From Zarea fungicola (taxonomy: Eukaryota; Ascomycota; Sordariomycetes; Hypocreales; Cordycipitaceae), in NCBI GenBank assembly GCA_900169235.1, contig FWCC01000307.1:1-64000 (forward strand): DNA of 64,000 bases, read 5' to 3'. Under the pieces are notes generated by a model, which was not told the DNA's origin, made no database searches, and saw only the letters and a list, made by a program, of their open reading frames with translations. The translations under genes were made by a program, and so were the position numbers. Of the stretch, positions 36,034 through 47,946 are shown in pieces (the first letter of the stretch is position 1; every line of letters starts with the position of its first letter).

Positions 36034-37994
36034 TACAATATCCATGAAGAATGATTTCGAAGTGCGTCAGATGCTTTGGAGTCTAGGCGCGTCAAAACAT
36101 CCAGGAGGATATCAAAATCGCGACGAGCTCGAGCCTCAATTGGGGAATTTGGATTTCGATGGATAATGGCCATGAGACTTGCGCCAATCAAACGAAGCTT
36201 TTCTACCTGCAGACATGGTTGTTAGCAAAACCAACGAAGTACGGGTGATTCGTATCCCCAGCACAGGTCACTTCAAACATACAGAGGGTTCTCCATTGAC
36301 TTGGAGTGCCCAAAATGGGATCTCCTGTATAACACGCAAGGCATCTTTTACAATTTCCGTCTTTTGCAAGTCTGTCTGCTCGACGCCAGCGGTAAGATAG
36401 GAGAGGTGCTCAAACTTTTGCACAATGACCATGCGCAGGCAGTGCATCGACACCTGCAGATTCGCGCACTGAATCAAGAACTGGCTCGACTGAGACGTTT
36501 CTGCTACAATGGTACCGGAAACATGGGAGCGTGGCCTGAGAAACGGTGGCAGATCATCCAGGCTCGTAATGAAAGCAATGTACAAAGGGTCAATTGTCTC
36601 GCGTTGCACCGGGGTCAATGTGTCCAGCGGTCCGTCTTCGCTCGTTCTCGGCCTTGAAGCGTCTTCAATAATACGAAGGGCTAGCAGCAGATCCGACGCC
36701 GCACCCCATAGTCGGATATTGGCATTGAAGCCAAGGATGAGCTTCTGGCGTTTGGTCGACGTTGGCTCGTTGGAGTGCACGCTGTTCGGAGAAATAGGGG
36801 TCTGTGTCTCCTCCTCAATGCCCGAAGGGTACCTTGTAGTTACTCCGCGCTCATATGAGTACTTGTGCATTGTAATGGGCCGATTATTGAGAATGGCCGC
36901 CGACTTGTCGCCCATGTACACGATCCAAAACACGCGGCGTCTCATTTCCGCCTCGATGGGGTAGAGACCGTCGTAGCTCGATTCGTCATGCAGCCTCATG
37001 ACTTGGGCTAGCCGCGTGGCTTCTCCGAAAATATGCCAAGAGAACTTCGGCTTTCCAGAGGCATGGACGCAGTTGGAGTGAAAATACCGAATGGTGATGG
37101 AGCTAGCGTTGGGGCTCTCCAGATCTGTCTCCAGATAGTCGGCAAGGCAGCTCCGAGATGCTTGCAGGAAGGCATCGGCCACTATTCCGCCGTTCGGAAA
37201 AATATCCTTGGGCAGGAGAAAGGCCGCCTCAGCGCAGACGGCTGTTATAAGAGTGAATGCAGAGTCGGCACATTTCTCCAGGTGTGGCGTGCGGCTTGAT
37301 GGGACAAAGTACGCGAGATTGTCGCGAAAACTGGGTTCGTGAATAAGAGGTGTAAGAGGGTATAGATACTCGAAAAAGTAGTCTATGCATTGATTCAATA
37401 TCGTTTCAAAGCTTAGACCGCGAGCCGTGACTTCGTCAATTAAGCTCCTCCACCTTTGCAGCGCAGATATCTTTGAGCCATCATGATTTACGCGCACAGG
37501 GTTCTGCCCAATGCTGTGCTGTGGCAGCAGATTGCTGTCGATAGATATGGTACTTGCTGATCGCCATGTAGGATCCTGACTTGTTGGTGCGCCGTAGCTG
37601 AGACCGCTATTGTTCGTCGTCGCGGATGGCGGGCCATCAAAGGTCAACGGAGAAACTGCCGAGAACTTGGGCGTGGCATCTTCTTCATTGGCTTTCTTTT
37701 TCGCCTTCGGACCTCGTCGGGCTGTCGGTAGATTAAATGTGCAGTCTGTTCTGGCTGCTCGGCATTGAGCACATATACCCGTTGGAGGAAGATTGCACTG
37801 TTGTTCGGCAGCGCTTGTTAGACTCGGCACTCATAAAAACGACCGGAGAATTAAGTATTTGTTTTGCTTACCTTGCATTTTCTCCGACGACACCGGTCGC
37901 AGGCTCTAGCGCCGAGCTGTCGCTTTTCTTTGCCTACTGGCGGAGAAAAAGACGCGCCGTCTGCGTCGGAATTGGAAGCTGCTGATCCAGCCAT
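36034..37994 (-). CDS. Zn2Cys6 transcription factor with fungal-specific TF domain
   Basis: Three exons, 37994-37872, 37797-36283 and 36206-36034, give 602 residues. The first intron interrupts the zinc cluster; splicing restores C-X2-C-X6-C-X7-C-X2-C-X6-C, starting ACDRCRRRKCKC and ending CAQCRAARTDC. This fixes both the start exon and the acceptor. A basic linker follows (RRGPKAKKK). The regulatory middle-homology domain is seen at LAQVMRLHDESSYDGL and RRRVFWIVYMGDKSAAI. The second intron (GTATGT donor) adds 57 residues ending HSSWIL. It sits between a GH1 gene and a secreted glycanase gene and near two sugar transporters, so it is the natural candidate for the local regulator. The inducer is unknown. 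Confidence 0.87.
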
Positions 37995-38542
37995 TCTTGC
38001 CCTTCTCACATGGCGGAGAAATTGACATTTACCAGCAAGGGGAAAGAGAAGAGCGCCCTGCGAGCTGGGGCCCACGATTCTAGATATATAGCGGGGATAT
38101 TTTGGTGGCGGGCTCGACTTCCTTTCAGAGAAACTGGGCAGAGGCGAAAGGAAGGCAAGCGCCAAAGCAACATGCTCCGAGGCTGACTTGAGGCACACCA
38201 ATTTCTCCGCCTCCTTGCTCCACAACCGACTCATCAGCTGGATGGAAACGGCCTAGCTGTATGCGTGGTGATGCCAGTGGCAGTTCGTAATAATGAGCCC
38301 AGTTATTATAGGGATCTCTACGGTACAACGGCAGTTGGAAGTGGCTTAGCTTGCCGAAGCGAGATGGGCAAATGTATTACGCTATGAATGCAGGAACTGG
38401 GATAGCTTAGAAGTACTACCGATGACATAAAAGGGTTCAAGTCCGCGAGCTGCAGAAGAGGAAGATTTTGGGTAGCTGGTACGCAAAGCTTAGAATTAAC
38501 CCTGTTTCCCCCAAAATTCTGCTAGTCTCCAGCAGCTACATT
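37995..38542. promoter_or_regulatory. Divergent promoter between regulator and secreted glycanase
   Basis: No gene seen. It holds a CGG-N5-CGG direct repeat at 38321-38331. Confidence 0.45.
38321..38331. promoter_or_regulatory. Candidate Zn2Cys6 site, CGG-N5-CGG
   Basis: CGG TACAA CGG lies about 210 bp before the glycanase ATG and about 330 bp before the regulator ATG. Motif-only evidence. Confidence 0.22.
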
Positions 38543-40463
38543 ATGCGGGCTGTATCTTTGTACCTTTTCTGGCCTGGCCTTGTCTATGGGCTAGCAACCC
38601 GCACATCTTCTCCACCCTCTTGTCGATTTGCTCTTGATTGGACTCAAGATAAAGTTGTTAGAAATGCGGATCAATTTGAATGGGATCTATTGTACTGGGA
38701 AGGCAAGTTTCACCAGAACAATGTGTCGTACAACTCCGGCAATGGCATGTCCTATGACGGTACGCAACTAGACTGGGTTACCGGAGAGCGCACTAAGAAG
38801 CACCCATTCAGCGCCGCGAGTAAAGAGGTAAGCAAGCTATGAACGGCGTTGTAATGCGCCAAAGCTAATCATGGAATAGGCCCTGCAAATCATGGTCTAC
38901 GCGCATGCCATTTCTGGGTCTGCCAAGGCGGCCCGGTTCCTTTCCCCAGAAGCTCCCAAAAAGGCACCGCAGATCGCTGCTTCCATTATGAAGACGAAGC
39001 TCAAGACCTACCTCAGATTCAACGAAACCTATCCTGGATTCGGTGGATTTCTGCCATGGATGACGACAAGCTCCCAGGAAGTTGAACCTACTTGGGACTG
39101 GGTCAACCGAGTGCCTGGCCTGGATAACGGGTAAATAATTTTGACAGTCTTCTGGTTGGGTTATAACCATGCTAATCACTGCATGTTAGTGAATTGCTGT
39201 GGGCAGTGTATGGCTTCATTAGCGCTCTCGAACACAGCTACGATGGCTCTAATCGCGCTCTCGCCTCTGCCTGGCAAAAATGGTTCGACTATGCAAAGAC
39301 CACCGTAGACAAGGTCTTTTACCAGGGTGAGGGCCATGTTTGCGCCGTCACCAAAATTGGAAACCAATCATTAGCCGTCAACGATCCGAAGCAGTCGTAC
39401 CAGTGCGAGAACCCCAATTACCTTGACGACCCATATGAAGGAGAGCTCTTCACATTCTTTATCCAATTCTTTAGTTCAATCTCCAAAGACGAGAAAGTAA
39501 AGCTTTGGGAAGCTAAGCGTGCAAAGCTCGTCAGCGTCGAGTACAACATGGGGGGTGTCGGCCCCATCACTGTTGAGCAGGGTAAGACTGAAAACGTTCG
39601 CGCTCCGGCAAGGTACTCAGCGACTGATAAGTTTACTGTTTAAAAATTTAGGCTTCTGGTTTTCAGCCCATGAGCCATGGAAGGTCTTGGAGCTTCCTTA
39701 CTACGACGTTGACATTATTCGGTGAGTATCTCTTTATCCAAATTGCGCCAGCTCCAACTTGCTCATGTTAGCGCAGACGCCTGCACATGAATGCTGAGCG
39801 AGTACGAACCTGCAACTCGATCGTCACCAAAACACCGGGCCTGTTCGCGTCTGTAAACAATTCTACTGACCCAAGCACTGATGAAATTATCGGCTACATT
39901 TCTCCTGCGGGAATTGTCTCCGTCGCAAGTCAGAAAGAGCAGGAGCATGACGTTATTACGCCATATGGTGCATGGCCTACTATCATGATGGACAAGTCTG
40001 TCGGACTTGCTTGGTGGTGGAACATGCTTCAAGGAAAGAAGATGCAGAGTAAGATTTCGCTTTGCCCAAGAAAAATATTGGCAGGTGGAGATATACTAAT
40101 AAATATTCTAGACCCGTACGGAAGCACAGAGTCGACCAGAGTAGACGGAAAGCTTGTCTCGGCTCTGGTGACGTGGGATAGCAAAGTCACAACTGTTGTG
40201 AGTCTGCTGGGCGGAGTTGGAGATTTGGTTCGCACCAAGCTAAAGGCTGACGGGATTTACAACGATTTTATAACAATTGCAAACGTATGTATTGAAGACG
40301 AAAGTCTATGATCAGAACGAGATTTGCTAACAAGAACCTACTACCCTAGCGTGAGTATTCGCGGGTGTTCAAGAACCTAAAGGGTGAACAGATCCCGTTG
40401 TGCCTGCCAAAGCAGCGTGTACCCACTACCACCCTGGAGGACTTTTCTCTTTGTGGGAAATGA
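38543..40463 (+). CDS. Secreted (alpha/alpha)-barrel-like glycanase, possibly GH144/GH162-like
   Basis: Seven exons: 38543-38827, 38880-39130, 39190-39581, 39652-39721, 39777-40048, 40112-40284 and 40350-40463, giving 518 residues. The ATG at 38543 starts a signal peptide (MRAVSLYLFWPGLVYGLA). The mature protein is rich in aromatic residues and has the motifs NETYPGFGGFLPWM, VPGLDNGELLWAVYGF, DDPYEGELFTFF and DVITPYGAWPTIMM. The LDNGEL-x-W pattern within alternating helices recalls the glycoamylase-like/GH144 toroids (VDNGWLAAGL type) and their fungal relatives in GH162, endo-beta-1,2-glucanases. I cannot confirm this without a profile search; catalytic residues are not assigned. All joins keep frame and motif continuity. 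Together with transport and GH1 genes nearby, an extracellular glucan-cleaving role is likely. Confidence 0.72.
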
Positions 40464-41024
40464 ATTGAATAAAACCTCGGGGTCATAGTTGTAATTTTAA
40501 AATTATAGTTTTAAAAAAAAAACCCAGCAATAGACACAATGCTACTCACACCGCGATTTTGTATGGTGGAGTCGGCTTCTTGGCGCTCAAGAGTTAAGAG
40601 ACCGGTCGGGTATTTGAGTGCTCTCCTTACCCCAGACTTCTACTTGACCAGTAAGAAGTTGCCCTGCACGCCCAGGCTAGAATTCCGATAGGACAGTTCC
40701 TGCGTTCAATGCGCTGGGAGGGTTTGGAGTCAACTCTCCGTGGCAGAGACAATCCAAGAGTTCTGCTCATCTTTTACCTCTGTTTCCTACCTGTACGCCT
40801 TCAGTGTGCTATTCAGGCGATTACAGACAATTACATTGAGCATCGCGTACCAGTAGCATGGTTGATGGACGGGGGCGGAAGTGGCTCGGGCGAGCTGCTA
40901 GTAACCGAAGCATGGACAAGCAGGTCGCCGAGGCTACCATTTGACACTTGGCAATGAGCTTCCAAAAACAGCAACCGAGCAGGCTTGGCGATAACACTCG
41001 AGTGTGGTTTCTTACTTTCATACA
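40464..41024. promoter_or_regulatory. Promoter of the acyl-CoA dehydrogenase gene
   Basis: 3' flank of the glycanase gene and upstream region of the dehydrogenase. No gene seen; an A-rich run lies at about 40512. Confidence 0.45.
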
Positions 41025-42338
41025 ATGCGCCACTTAGCAAATGGTATCAGTCGTCAAGTTTTACAGGCAGCTCAGCCATACGGCAGAGGGCGAGCGCCCC
41101 TCTTGAGCCGGCTATTGACGACCGGGCCACTACACATCATGGAGACAACGGGCTTTACAGAAAACCAGTTAATGGTCCGAGAAGCTGTATCGCAGATATG
41201 CGCCGAGTTCCCCAGCACATACTGGCAAGAAAAAGACCAAACGGAGCAGGACCCAAAGGACTTCCACGCCGCACTCGCCAAGGCAGGATGGCTAGGCATC
41301 GCGCTGCCCGAGTCGCTGGGCGGCGCGGGACTGGGCATATCAGAAGCCACGATGATGATGCAGACCATTGCCGAATCTGGGGCCGGCGTGGCGGGCGCGC
41401 AGGCCATACACGCCAACGTCTATGCGACGCAGCCGCTGGCCAAGTTTGGCTCGCAGCAGCAGCTCGACGAGACGATACCCAACATCATTGCCGGCAAGTG
41501 GCGCGTATGCTTTGGCGTGACGGAGCCCAATGCCGGCCTGGACACGCTGCGGCTCACGACACGAGCAACAAGGACAGAAGATGGGTACAGCATCACTGGG
41601 CAAAAGATTTGGATAACCTGCGCTCAAGTCGCGTCTCGCATGATCCTCCTCGCGCGGACAACGCCCCGCGACGAGTCCAAGAAACCGAGCGAGGGTCTGT
41701 CCCTATTTTGCATACCCATTGACAAAGACGCGAGCGGCCTGGAGCTGCGCAAGATTCGCAAGATGGGTGGCCGCGCCGTCGATGCCAATGAGGTTTTCTT
41801 TGACAATTACAACGTGCCTGCATCGAGCCTCATCGGTGAAGAGGGCAAGGGATTCAAGATGGTTCTCCACGGCATGAACGCCGAGCGCTGCCTGCTGGCG
41901 GGCGAGGCGCTGGGACTGGGCTACGCGGCGCTGACCCGGGCGGCCGAGTACGCTGCAGACCGTGTCGTCTTTCAGCGCCCGATTGGCATGAACCAGGGCG
42001 TGGCGCACCCGCTCGCGGACGCATACATGAGGCTCGAGGCGGCCAAGCTGGCAACATACCACGCCGCGCGCCTCTACGACGCCAGCAGGACTGACGAGTC
42101 CATCAGGCAGGACACTGTGGGCGTGGCGGCCAACAGCGCAAAGTACCTCGCGGCCGAGGCGGCTTTTACAGCCTGCGAGAGGGCCATTCTGGCACACGGG
42201 GGCATGGGCTACGCGCAGGAATATGATGTCGAGCGCTGGTTCAGAGAGTGTCTGGTGCCGCGGATCGCGCCTGTAAGTCGGGAGATGATTCTCAACTACA
42301 TAAGCGAAAAGGTGCTGCGTTTGCCCCGAAGTTATTAG
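41025..42338 (+). CDS. Acyl-CoA dehydrogenase, probably mitochondrial
   Basis: A single exon. The frame opens before a GTG at 41004, but the first ATG is 41025, giving 437 residues. The first 38 residues are basic and lack acids (MRHLANGISRQVLQ...), fitting a mitochondrial presequence. A later ATG at 41139 would remove it. Family marks are CFGVTEPNAGLDT, KIWITCAQVASRMIL, RPIGMNQGVAHPLAD and the C-terminal AHGGMGYAQEYDVERWFRE with an FAD-binding style. The enzyme oxidises acyl-CoA to enoyl-CoA and passes electrons to ETF. It lies 318 bp upstream of a CTF1-like regulator on the same strand, so a role in fatty or branched-chain acid breakdown is likely. Chain-length preference is unknown. Confidence 0.9.
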   Translation: MRHLANGISRQVLQAAQPYGRGRAPLLSRLLTTGPLHIMETTGFTENQLMVREAVSQICAEFPSTYWQEKDQTEQDPKDFHAALAKAGWLGIALPESLGGAGLGISEATMMMQTIAESGAGVAGAQAIHANVYATQPLAKFGSQQQLDETIPNIIAGKWRVCFGVTEPNAGLDTLRLTTRATRTEDGYSITGQKIWITCAQVASRMILLARTTPRDESKKPSEGLSLFCIPIDKDASGLELRKIRKMGGRAVDANEVFFDNYNVPASSLIGEEGKGFKMVLHGMNAERCLLAGEALGLGYAALTRAAEYAADRVVFQRPIGMNQGVAHPLADAYMRLEAAKLATYHAARLYDASRTDESIRQDTVGVAANSAKYLAAEAAFTACERAILAHGGMGYAQEYDVERWFRECLVPRIAPVSREMILNYISEKVLRLPRSY

Positions 42339-42655
42339 ATAGATATATACATGCGTAAAACAACAAATGCCATCAGGCACATTGAGATTCCCTGATGAAG
42401 ACACAGCCGTTGCGACAACGGAGCAAACGATAACCGTCACGAGTTAGTACGTAACATACCGGAACGGAACTGTGGGGAGGCCGCGCAGCTCGGCATCTCA
42501 ATCTCGGTTACTTAACTCCTACAATTACACAACCCATGTTCCCTTTGAAGCAAGAAAGAAAATTGAGACGAAACCAAAAAAAAAAAAATACGAAACGCAA
42601 GGGATTACTCATTTTGACTTGAAAAACGGTTTCAATTTCCCGCGGGAAAAGCCAA
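42339..42655. promoter_or_regulatory. Promoter of the CTF1-like regulator
   Basis: Short interval with an A12 tract at about 42577-42588. No gene seen. Confidence 0.45.
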
Positions 42656-45377
42656 ATGAGTACGCATATGACATCACCGTCCCCGTCGGGGAATGAAGCT
42701 TCGTCGGCGTCTAAGAAGTCGCGCGCAAAGCATGCCTGCACCGTTTGCAACTCGCGCCGTGTGCGCTGCGATGTCATGGAGGTGCAGCCATGTACCAATT
42801 GCGCCGATGCCGGGGTCCCATGTGAGGTAGTTCCTTCACGGAGAGGAAGGTAAGAATGACTCTCAATGTTGAAGGGAGAAAAGAAGAGTCATACTCTCAA
42901 TAAGAAAAAGAGAGCGGCTTCCTCTGCGCTATCAACACATACTTTTATCCTTTATAGTAAACTGCAAAACAACAGAATGTTGGCTAATATAAGCCAACTG
43001 GGCTTCCTTCTTCGTTTAGATATCCTCGCAAGCCACGGCATAAAGGCCCAAGAGCTAGACAAACCCGTAATGCCATTCATACGCCAGCAACGGCAGAGAG
43101 CACAGATCCCGAGGACCAGATCCGGAGCGAGGCCGACGGCCACATGAGCCAGTCGCCTTCTCAGCTCTCCTCCTCCACGGCCGCCACGGCAGCACCACCA
43201 TTTACGAGCAGCACCGCTGCCAGCCACACGTACCGCACAAGGAGGCAGGCGGCCGCACGCGAGATGACGCCCGCCTCCTCGTCTCCGACGCCCAAGTCGG
43301 CGACTGTGTCCGGGGCGCGCTTCTTCGGCGAGTCCAACTTCCTGACTATTGTCTCCGGCGGCCGCGGCGGCGACCAGCCGGGCGGCGCCAACAACCCACC
43401 TGGTGGTCCCGCGGCGCGATACTCGTTCCACCTCCCCTCGGTCCGGTCCAACCCGGCGCCGACCGAGGGGGCCGGCATCAAGGACAGCACGCTGCGCTAC
43501 CTGCAGGACGAGGGTGTCTTTGACCTCCCGGCCAAGGAGACGTGCACCCCGGCGCTGCGGGCGTACTTTACCTGGTTCCACCCGTGTTTCCCCGTGATCG
43601 ACGCCACCGACATTGCGGTGCGCTTCGAGGAGAACCGTGTGCCCAAGCTTTTGATGTACGCGATGCTGAGCGTCGGGTCGACATACTGCGACGACGCGAC
43701 GATTTCGGATCTGGGGTTCAGCGACCGGTTCCAGGCCAAGACGCTGTTTTACACGCGCGCGCGGCTGTTGTTTGAGGCGGACTGGGAGAGGGATGAGATT
43801 ACGCTGATTCAGGCGCTGTTTCTGATGAGCTTTCAGAGAAATGGGCCGGCCGACATCCGAGACGTGCGCTACTGGCTGGGCATCGTCATTACGATATCAG
43901 AGTCCATTGGTCTTCACCGATCGTAAGTCAGCTCACGAGAAACAACCATCAAACCGGGCTAACAGACTGGACTAGATCGTGCTCCATATTGAAAAGAGTG
44001 GAAGTACCGACCATGAGGAGGAGAATCTGGTGGTCTATTTACGTATGTGATTGTTGCCTTCTTTAAAGCATGTCTACGTGAGGCTGCGCAACTTGCTAAT
44101 AGCGATTTGCTCCAGGTCCGTGAACGACAATCAGCCGCATCGCAGGGTTTACCAAGTCGGATCCGTGATGAGGATTGCGATATTGAGCAGCTGAGTGCAG
44201 CCGACATGGAGTGTCCCGATGTCGATTTCCAGCGCTACCCCATTCTGGCACCGACAAAACCAGAACACATAACCTATGCGATTAAAATGGTTGAAGTCTC
44301 GAAATTGAGTATGCTACCCCTTCCCCACACGACATGCCCTTTTCGTTAGTTGGTGGTTTTTTGTTAATAATTTGTTCTTGTTTGTTAGTCGGCCGAATTA
44401 TAGATTTGCACTTTGTTCCTGGCCGAACCGGCTCCAAAGCCAAGGATGTCGAGAGCCTCGACAATGCCCTCGAGGCCTGGAAGGACAGCCTCCCCGACGA
44501 CATGCGCTTCCTGTCCGACGAGACAAACACGTCAGTGTGGGCGTGCCTCCTACACCTCGCGTACAACCACCTCCGCATCCTCATCCACCGCAACAGCTAC
44601 CTGCACTCCAACGACAAGACAGCGAGCAGCATGGCCGTCACGGCGTCGGCGTGCCGCATCAGCCGCATCGCCGAAGACATGTATACCAGTGGCACCCTGG
44701 GCTGCGGGCAGATGCACATGATTACCTCCCTGTTCACGTCGCTCTGCATCCACGTCATCAGCATCCGGCGCGACACGGGTGTGAACCGGCGCATCGCCGA
44801 GAACCGCGCCCAAATGTGCCTCATCTGCCTCAAGGAGGTGCAAAAGTACTGGCGCATCAACAACAATGTGCTCGACATCTTCTTTCAGTACCTGGACGCG
44901 TCGCTCGCGGACCGTTTGCACGCGAAGCAGCTGTACGCAGGGAATGGGCCGGCTGGGTTGATGTCGGCGAATAACAACAATAGCAACGGCAGCGGCGGCG
45001 GTAATGAGACTGTGACGGCGACGGCGCAGCCTGATGTGCCATTCGCCGCATCAACAGCTCCTGCGATTATGGCGAGCGTGCCGTGGTTACCGCACCAGCA
45101 GCAGCAACAGCAGCAGCAACAATTGAATCAGAATCAGAACCAGCAGCAGCAGCAGCAGTTGCCACAACAGCAACAGCAGAATCCACAGATCCAGACGTCG
45201 TTTTTGAGCCAGTTACCGGCGTCGACGGGAAATCTGCCTGAAGTTGTGTTTGACGATCAGTATTTTACAAATCTCATGAACGGACATTGGGAGGCGGATG
45301 AGAAGCTCAGTGAATTGGGTCTGTTTTTGCAGGCCGAAGACATAACGGCAGGCCGAGGATGGAGGAATGAGTGCTGA
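42656..45377 (+). CDS. Zn2Cys6 regulator, cutinase transcription factor 1 (CTF1/Far)-like
   Basis: Five exons: 42656-42849, 43020-43922, 43976-44042, 44116-44308 and 44389-45377, giving 781 residues. The zinc cluster starts HACTVCNSRRVRC and ends CTNCADAGVPC, with spacing 2-6-7-2-6. Typical CTF1/FarA-FarB marks follow: FFGESNFLTIV, LRYLQDEGVFDLP, YFTWFHPCFPVID, and RRRIWWSIYVRERQSA created by splicing. These factors switch on cutinase and beta-oxidation genes in response to fatty acids. The acyl-CoA dehydrogenase just upstream fits that role. The C-terminus holds a long Gln run coded by CAG/CAA, probably an activation region. The first intron (170 bp) is longer than the others and a missed micro-exon is possible. 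Confidence 0.88.
45095..45186 (+). repeat. CAG/CAA repeat coding polyglutamine
   Basis: Interrupted CAG and CAA codons give two Gln runs separated by Asn-Gln repeats in the CTF1-like protein. Such tracts often vary in length between strains and lie in activation domains. Confidence 0.85.
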
Positions 45378-45689
45378 ACGAATACACGAAATGATTTTTG
45401 TGCGTAAATGAGTTTTATAAATTAGAAATTAATTAGAAATTATATAGCTGCTACGATATCACATCCAATTCATGATTTCTCTAATAATTGAAATATGTTA
45501 CTTTGCCAAGGATTATCGCGCGGAGCTTTGTGACTCTTTGACGAAAATGAACCGGCCAAAACGGCCTCAGGCTCAGCATTTTACTAGTTGAATAAATCAC
45601 ATCGTGCAGCCTTGTTTTATTCTATCCCTTCTCAATTCACTCACACCGTACCAAAACAAGAATATATACACAGAAGAATACAACAGAAA
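45378..45689. promoter_or_regulatory. Short promoter interval
   Basis: AT-rich gap before the small mitochondrial-type protein gene. No gene seen. Confidence 0.45.
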
Positions 45690-46088
45690 ATGCAGAGAAT
45701 ACCGACCCAATTGCTATTACGGCGTGCCACAATGCGCAGCTCCGTGCAGCTGCATCCGCACAGTACCACCGGCGCCAAGTTGGTAATAAACCCTGCTGGC
45801 GTCGTCTCAACCACGCGGCGCTACCACGACGACCCCAAGCCTTTGTCCAAAAGCAAGACGGCGTCGACTCAAGAGTCGCCCAAGACAACTCCCCAAGAAT
45901 CACGGAATGGAAATCCAGAATTGCCAAAATTCAGTCTCGATGGCCTAGGCGTCAGCAAAAACATGAAAATCTTCCTCATTGTTGTTCTCAGCATCTTTGG
46001 CACCATGGAAACCTGGTTCTACTGCAAGGCCATCTGGCGGTGGTGGAAAGGTGACCAGGGTCTTGCGGTAACAGCAGATAATAAGTAG
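45690..46088 (+). CDS. Small single-pass membrane protein, probably mitochondrial
   Basis: A single exon of 132 residues from ATG 45690. The N-terminus is basic and acid-free (MQRIPTQLLLRRATMRSS), like a mitochondrial presequence. A polar Lys-, Ser- and Thr-rich linker follows. One membrane segment is clear: MKIFLIVVLSIFGTMETWFY, followed by the aromatic and basic patch CKAIWRWWKG. The preceding LDGLGVSKNMK looks conserved in style. I do not recognise a named family. The layout suits a small inner-membrane accessory protein, which is inference. It is convergent with the DAL5-like transporter, 3' ends 216 bp apart. Confidence 0.68.
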   Translation: MQRIPTQLLLRRATMRSSVQLHPHSTTGAKLVINPAGVVSTTRRYHDDPKPLSKSKTASTQESPKTTPQESRNGNPELPKFSLDGLGVSKNMKIFLIVVLSIFGTMETWFYCKAIWRWWKGDQGLAVTADNK

Positions 46089-46304
46089 ATGGAGGGAGGG
46101 AGGGGGAGACAATTTGCGCAAAGAAATCACACAAATAAAGGGCGTGGTGTTAGAAACAGGCAACATGTACCATTACTGTATACTAAAGGAGGCTGCATCT
46201 AGACAATTCATTTCAGAGTGTACTAAAACACAACTCCAGGGCCAAAAGACTTCGCTCAACATATATTTTCAAGCAAGCGCGCTATTCAAATCATCCTCCC
46301 ACAT

Positions 46305-47946
46305 CTACAAGAACCATCTGAACTCCTCCACACTGGGACCGTCGCGTAGTCTGAGTGTCGGCACGTCGCGCGCATCAATCTTCCTGCCAGCCTTGCGATT
46401 GCGCCTGGCATTGTCAAAAATCATGTAGGCACCCAACAGCGCTGTAATGGTCGCGCCAGCGGCACCAAAGCATGCCGCCGTGATAAGAGCAGGCTTGTAC
46501 TTGGGAGCATCCTGCTGGCGGAAGATGTTACTGGCAACCAGTCCCATGACATTGGCGAGCGGCACACCAACCGAAGTCAGCGTCACACGGCGACCTTCAT
46601 GGGCAATGTTGTTGTTGTACCAAGTGGACAGCAGCACAGAGGGTGCAGAGGTACCCCAGCACATCATGAACGTGGCAAAGTAGGCAAGGTGCAGGCTCTT
46701 GGTAACATCATCGATGGCAGCATAGATGATGAAACCGGTAAAGGTAAAGGCATATCCCAGGACGATGAAGGGAAATCGCAGACGGGTGAAATCAGAGGCA
46801 AAGGCAAGTACCAGGAGCATGACAGCACCTGTGATGTTGGGTGCGACGGTGTAGAGGTTGGTCTTGATGGTGTCGAATTTGAGGCGCTGGATAATTTGGG
46901 GTAGGAAGAGGGCAACAGACTGCAATGGAACACCGAGGCAGATTTCGATGCTGAGGAAGCAGTAAGTGCTGGGGTATTTGAAAATCTTGAGAGATTCCTT
47001 GAGATTGAACTTTTCGTCGACGACGGAAGAAGAATCGACCTGAATACGGTGGAAAGCTAGGTCCCTTTCGGCCTGGGTGAGAAACTTGGCCTCGCTTGCG
47101 CTGCGAGGAAGATACCAAAAGGCAAATATGGCAAAAAGAACAGTGACGCTACCTTCAATGAGGAAGAGGTATCGCCAAACAAGAATCTTGCTGTCCTTGA
47201 TGTGGAACACGGCAAAGGCCAGCAGACCACTAAAGGCATTGGCAATGTTGGACGCGGCGTAGAAGATGGCCAGGCGTCTGGCGAGCTCACCACGACGGTA
47301 AAAGGTTGTGAGGTAGTAGATGACCATGGGGAAGAAGGCGGCTTCCGCCATTCCGAGGAACCAGCGCAGGGCGAAGATGCCGCCAAAGTTTTGGGCAGCG
47401 GCTGTGAGGAGTGTCATGGAGCCGAATGTAAACATCATGACGGGCAGGGCGCGGGCAGGGCCGTATTTCTTGCCAAGCATGGCCAACGGGGGAGCGAATA
47501 CGACGAAGGGGACAAAGAAGATGGAGATGACAAGGTTGTACTCGTTGGGCTTGAAGTGGAGATCTGGATGGAAAGAAGTAGTTAGCATAGTGCTACTATA
47601 CCAAATATACCAGCCCGAGACTGATGATATGTACCTTTGCTGAGGCCCTTGGTTTGGGCATTACCGATGTTGCCTTTGTCAAGAGCATTGAATAGATCTA
47701 GCAGGGAATGAGCAATTAGTTTCAAGATAAACAAGGAGAATTGGTACAAGACATACACATGACGGCAAGAACGGGCAGAATTCGAATATCAAACTTGAAC
47801 GCCAGGCTTCTTTCAGCGGCATGGTCAACAACTCGAGCCGTCACTTCCATGTCGTCATACTTGGGCACATCCTCGTGTGAGTGAGTAGGCTGCAGGTTGC
47901 CTTTGCTTGCCGTGGCCTCCAAGTCATCTGCCTGATGCGACGCCAT
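46305..47946 (-). CDS. MFS transporter, DAL5/allantoate-vitamin (ACS) family
   Basis: Three exons, 47946-47757, 47697-47635 and 47563-46305, give 503 residues. The 63-nt middle exon supplies YLFNALDKGNIGNAQT, the family signature of the anion:cation symporter group that includes yeast Dal5, Tna1 and Vht1. The first 45 residues are polar and cytosolic. Motifs such as GKKYGPARALP, RWFLGMAEAAFFPMVIYYL and TWYNNNIAHEGRR after helix 10 agree. About twelve membrane segments are visible. Members import allantoate, nicotinate, pantothenate, biotin or dipeptides with protons at the plasma membrane. The substrate cannot be predicted here. It is divergent from the RidA gene across 1.9 kb. Confidence 0.88.
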
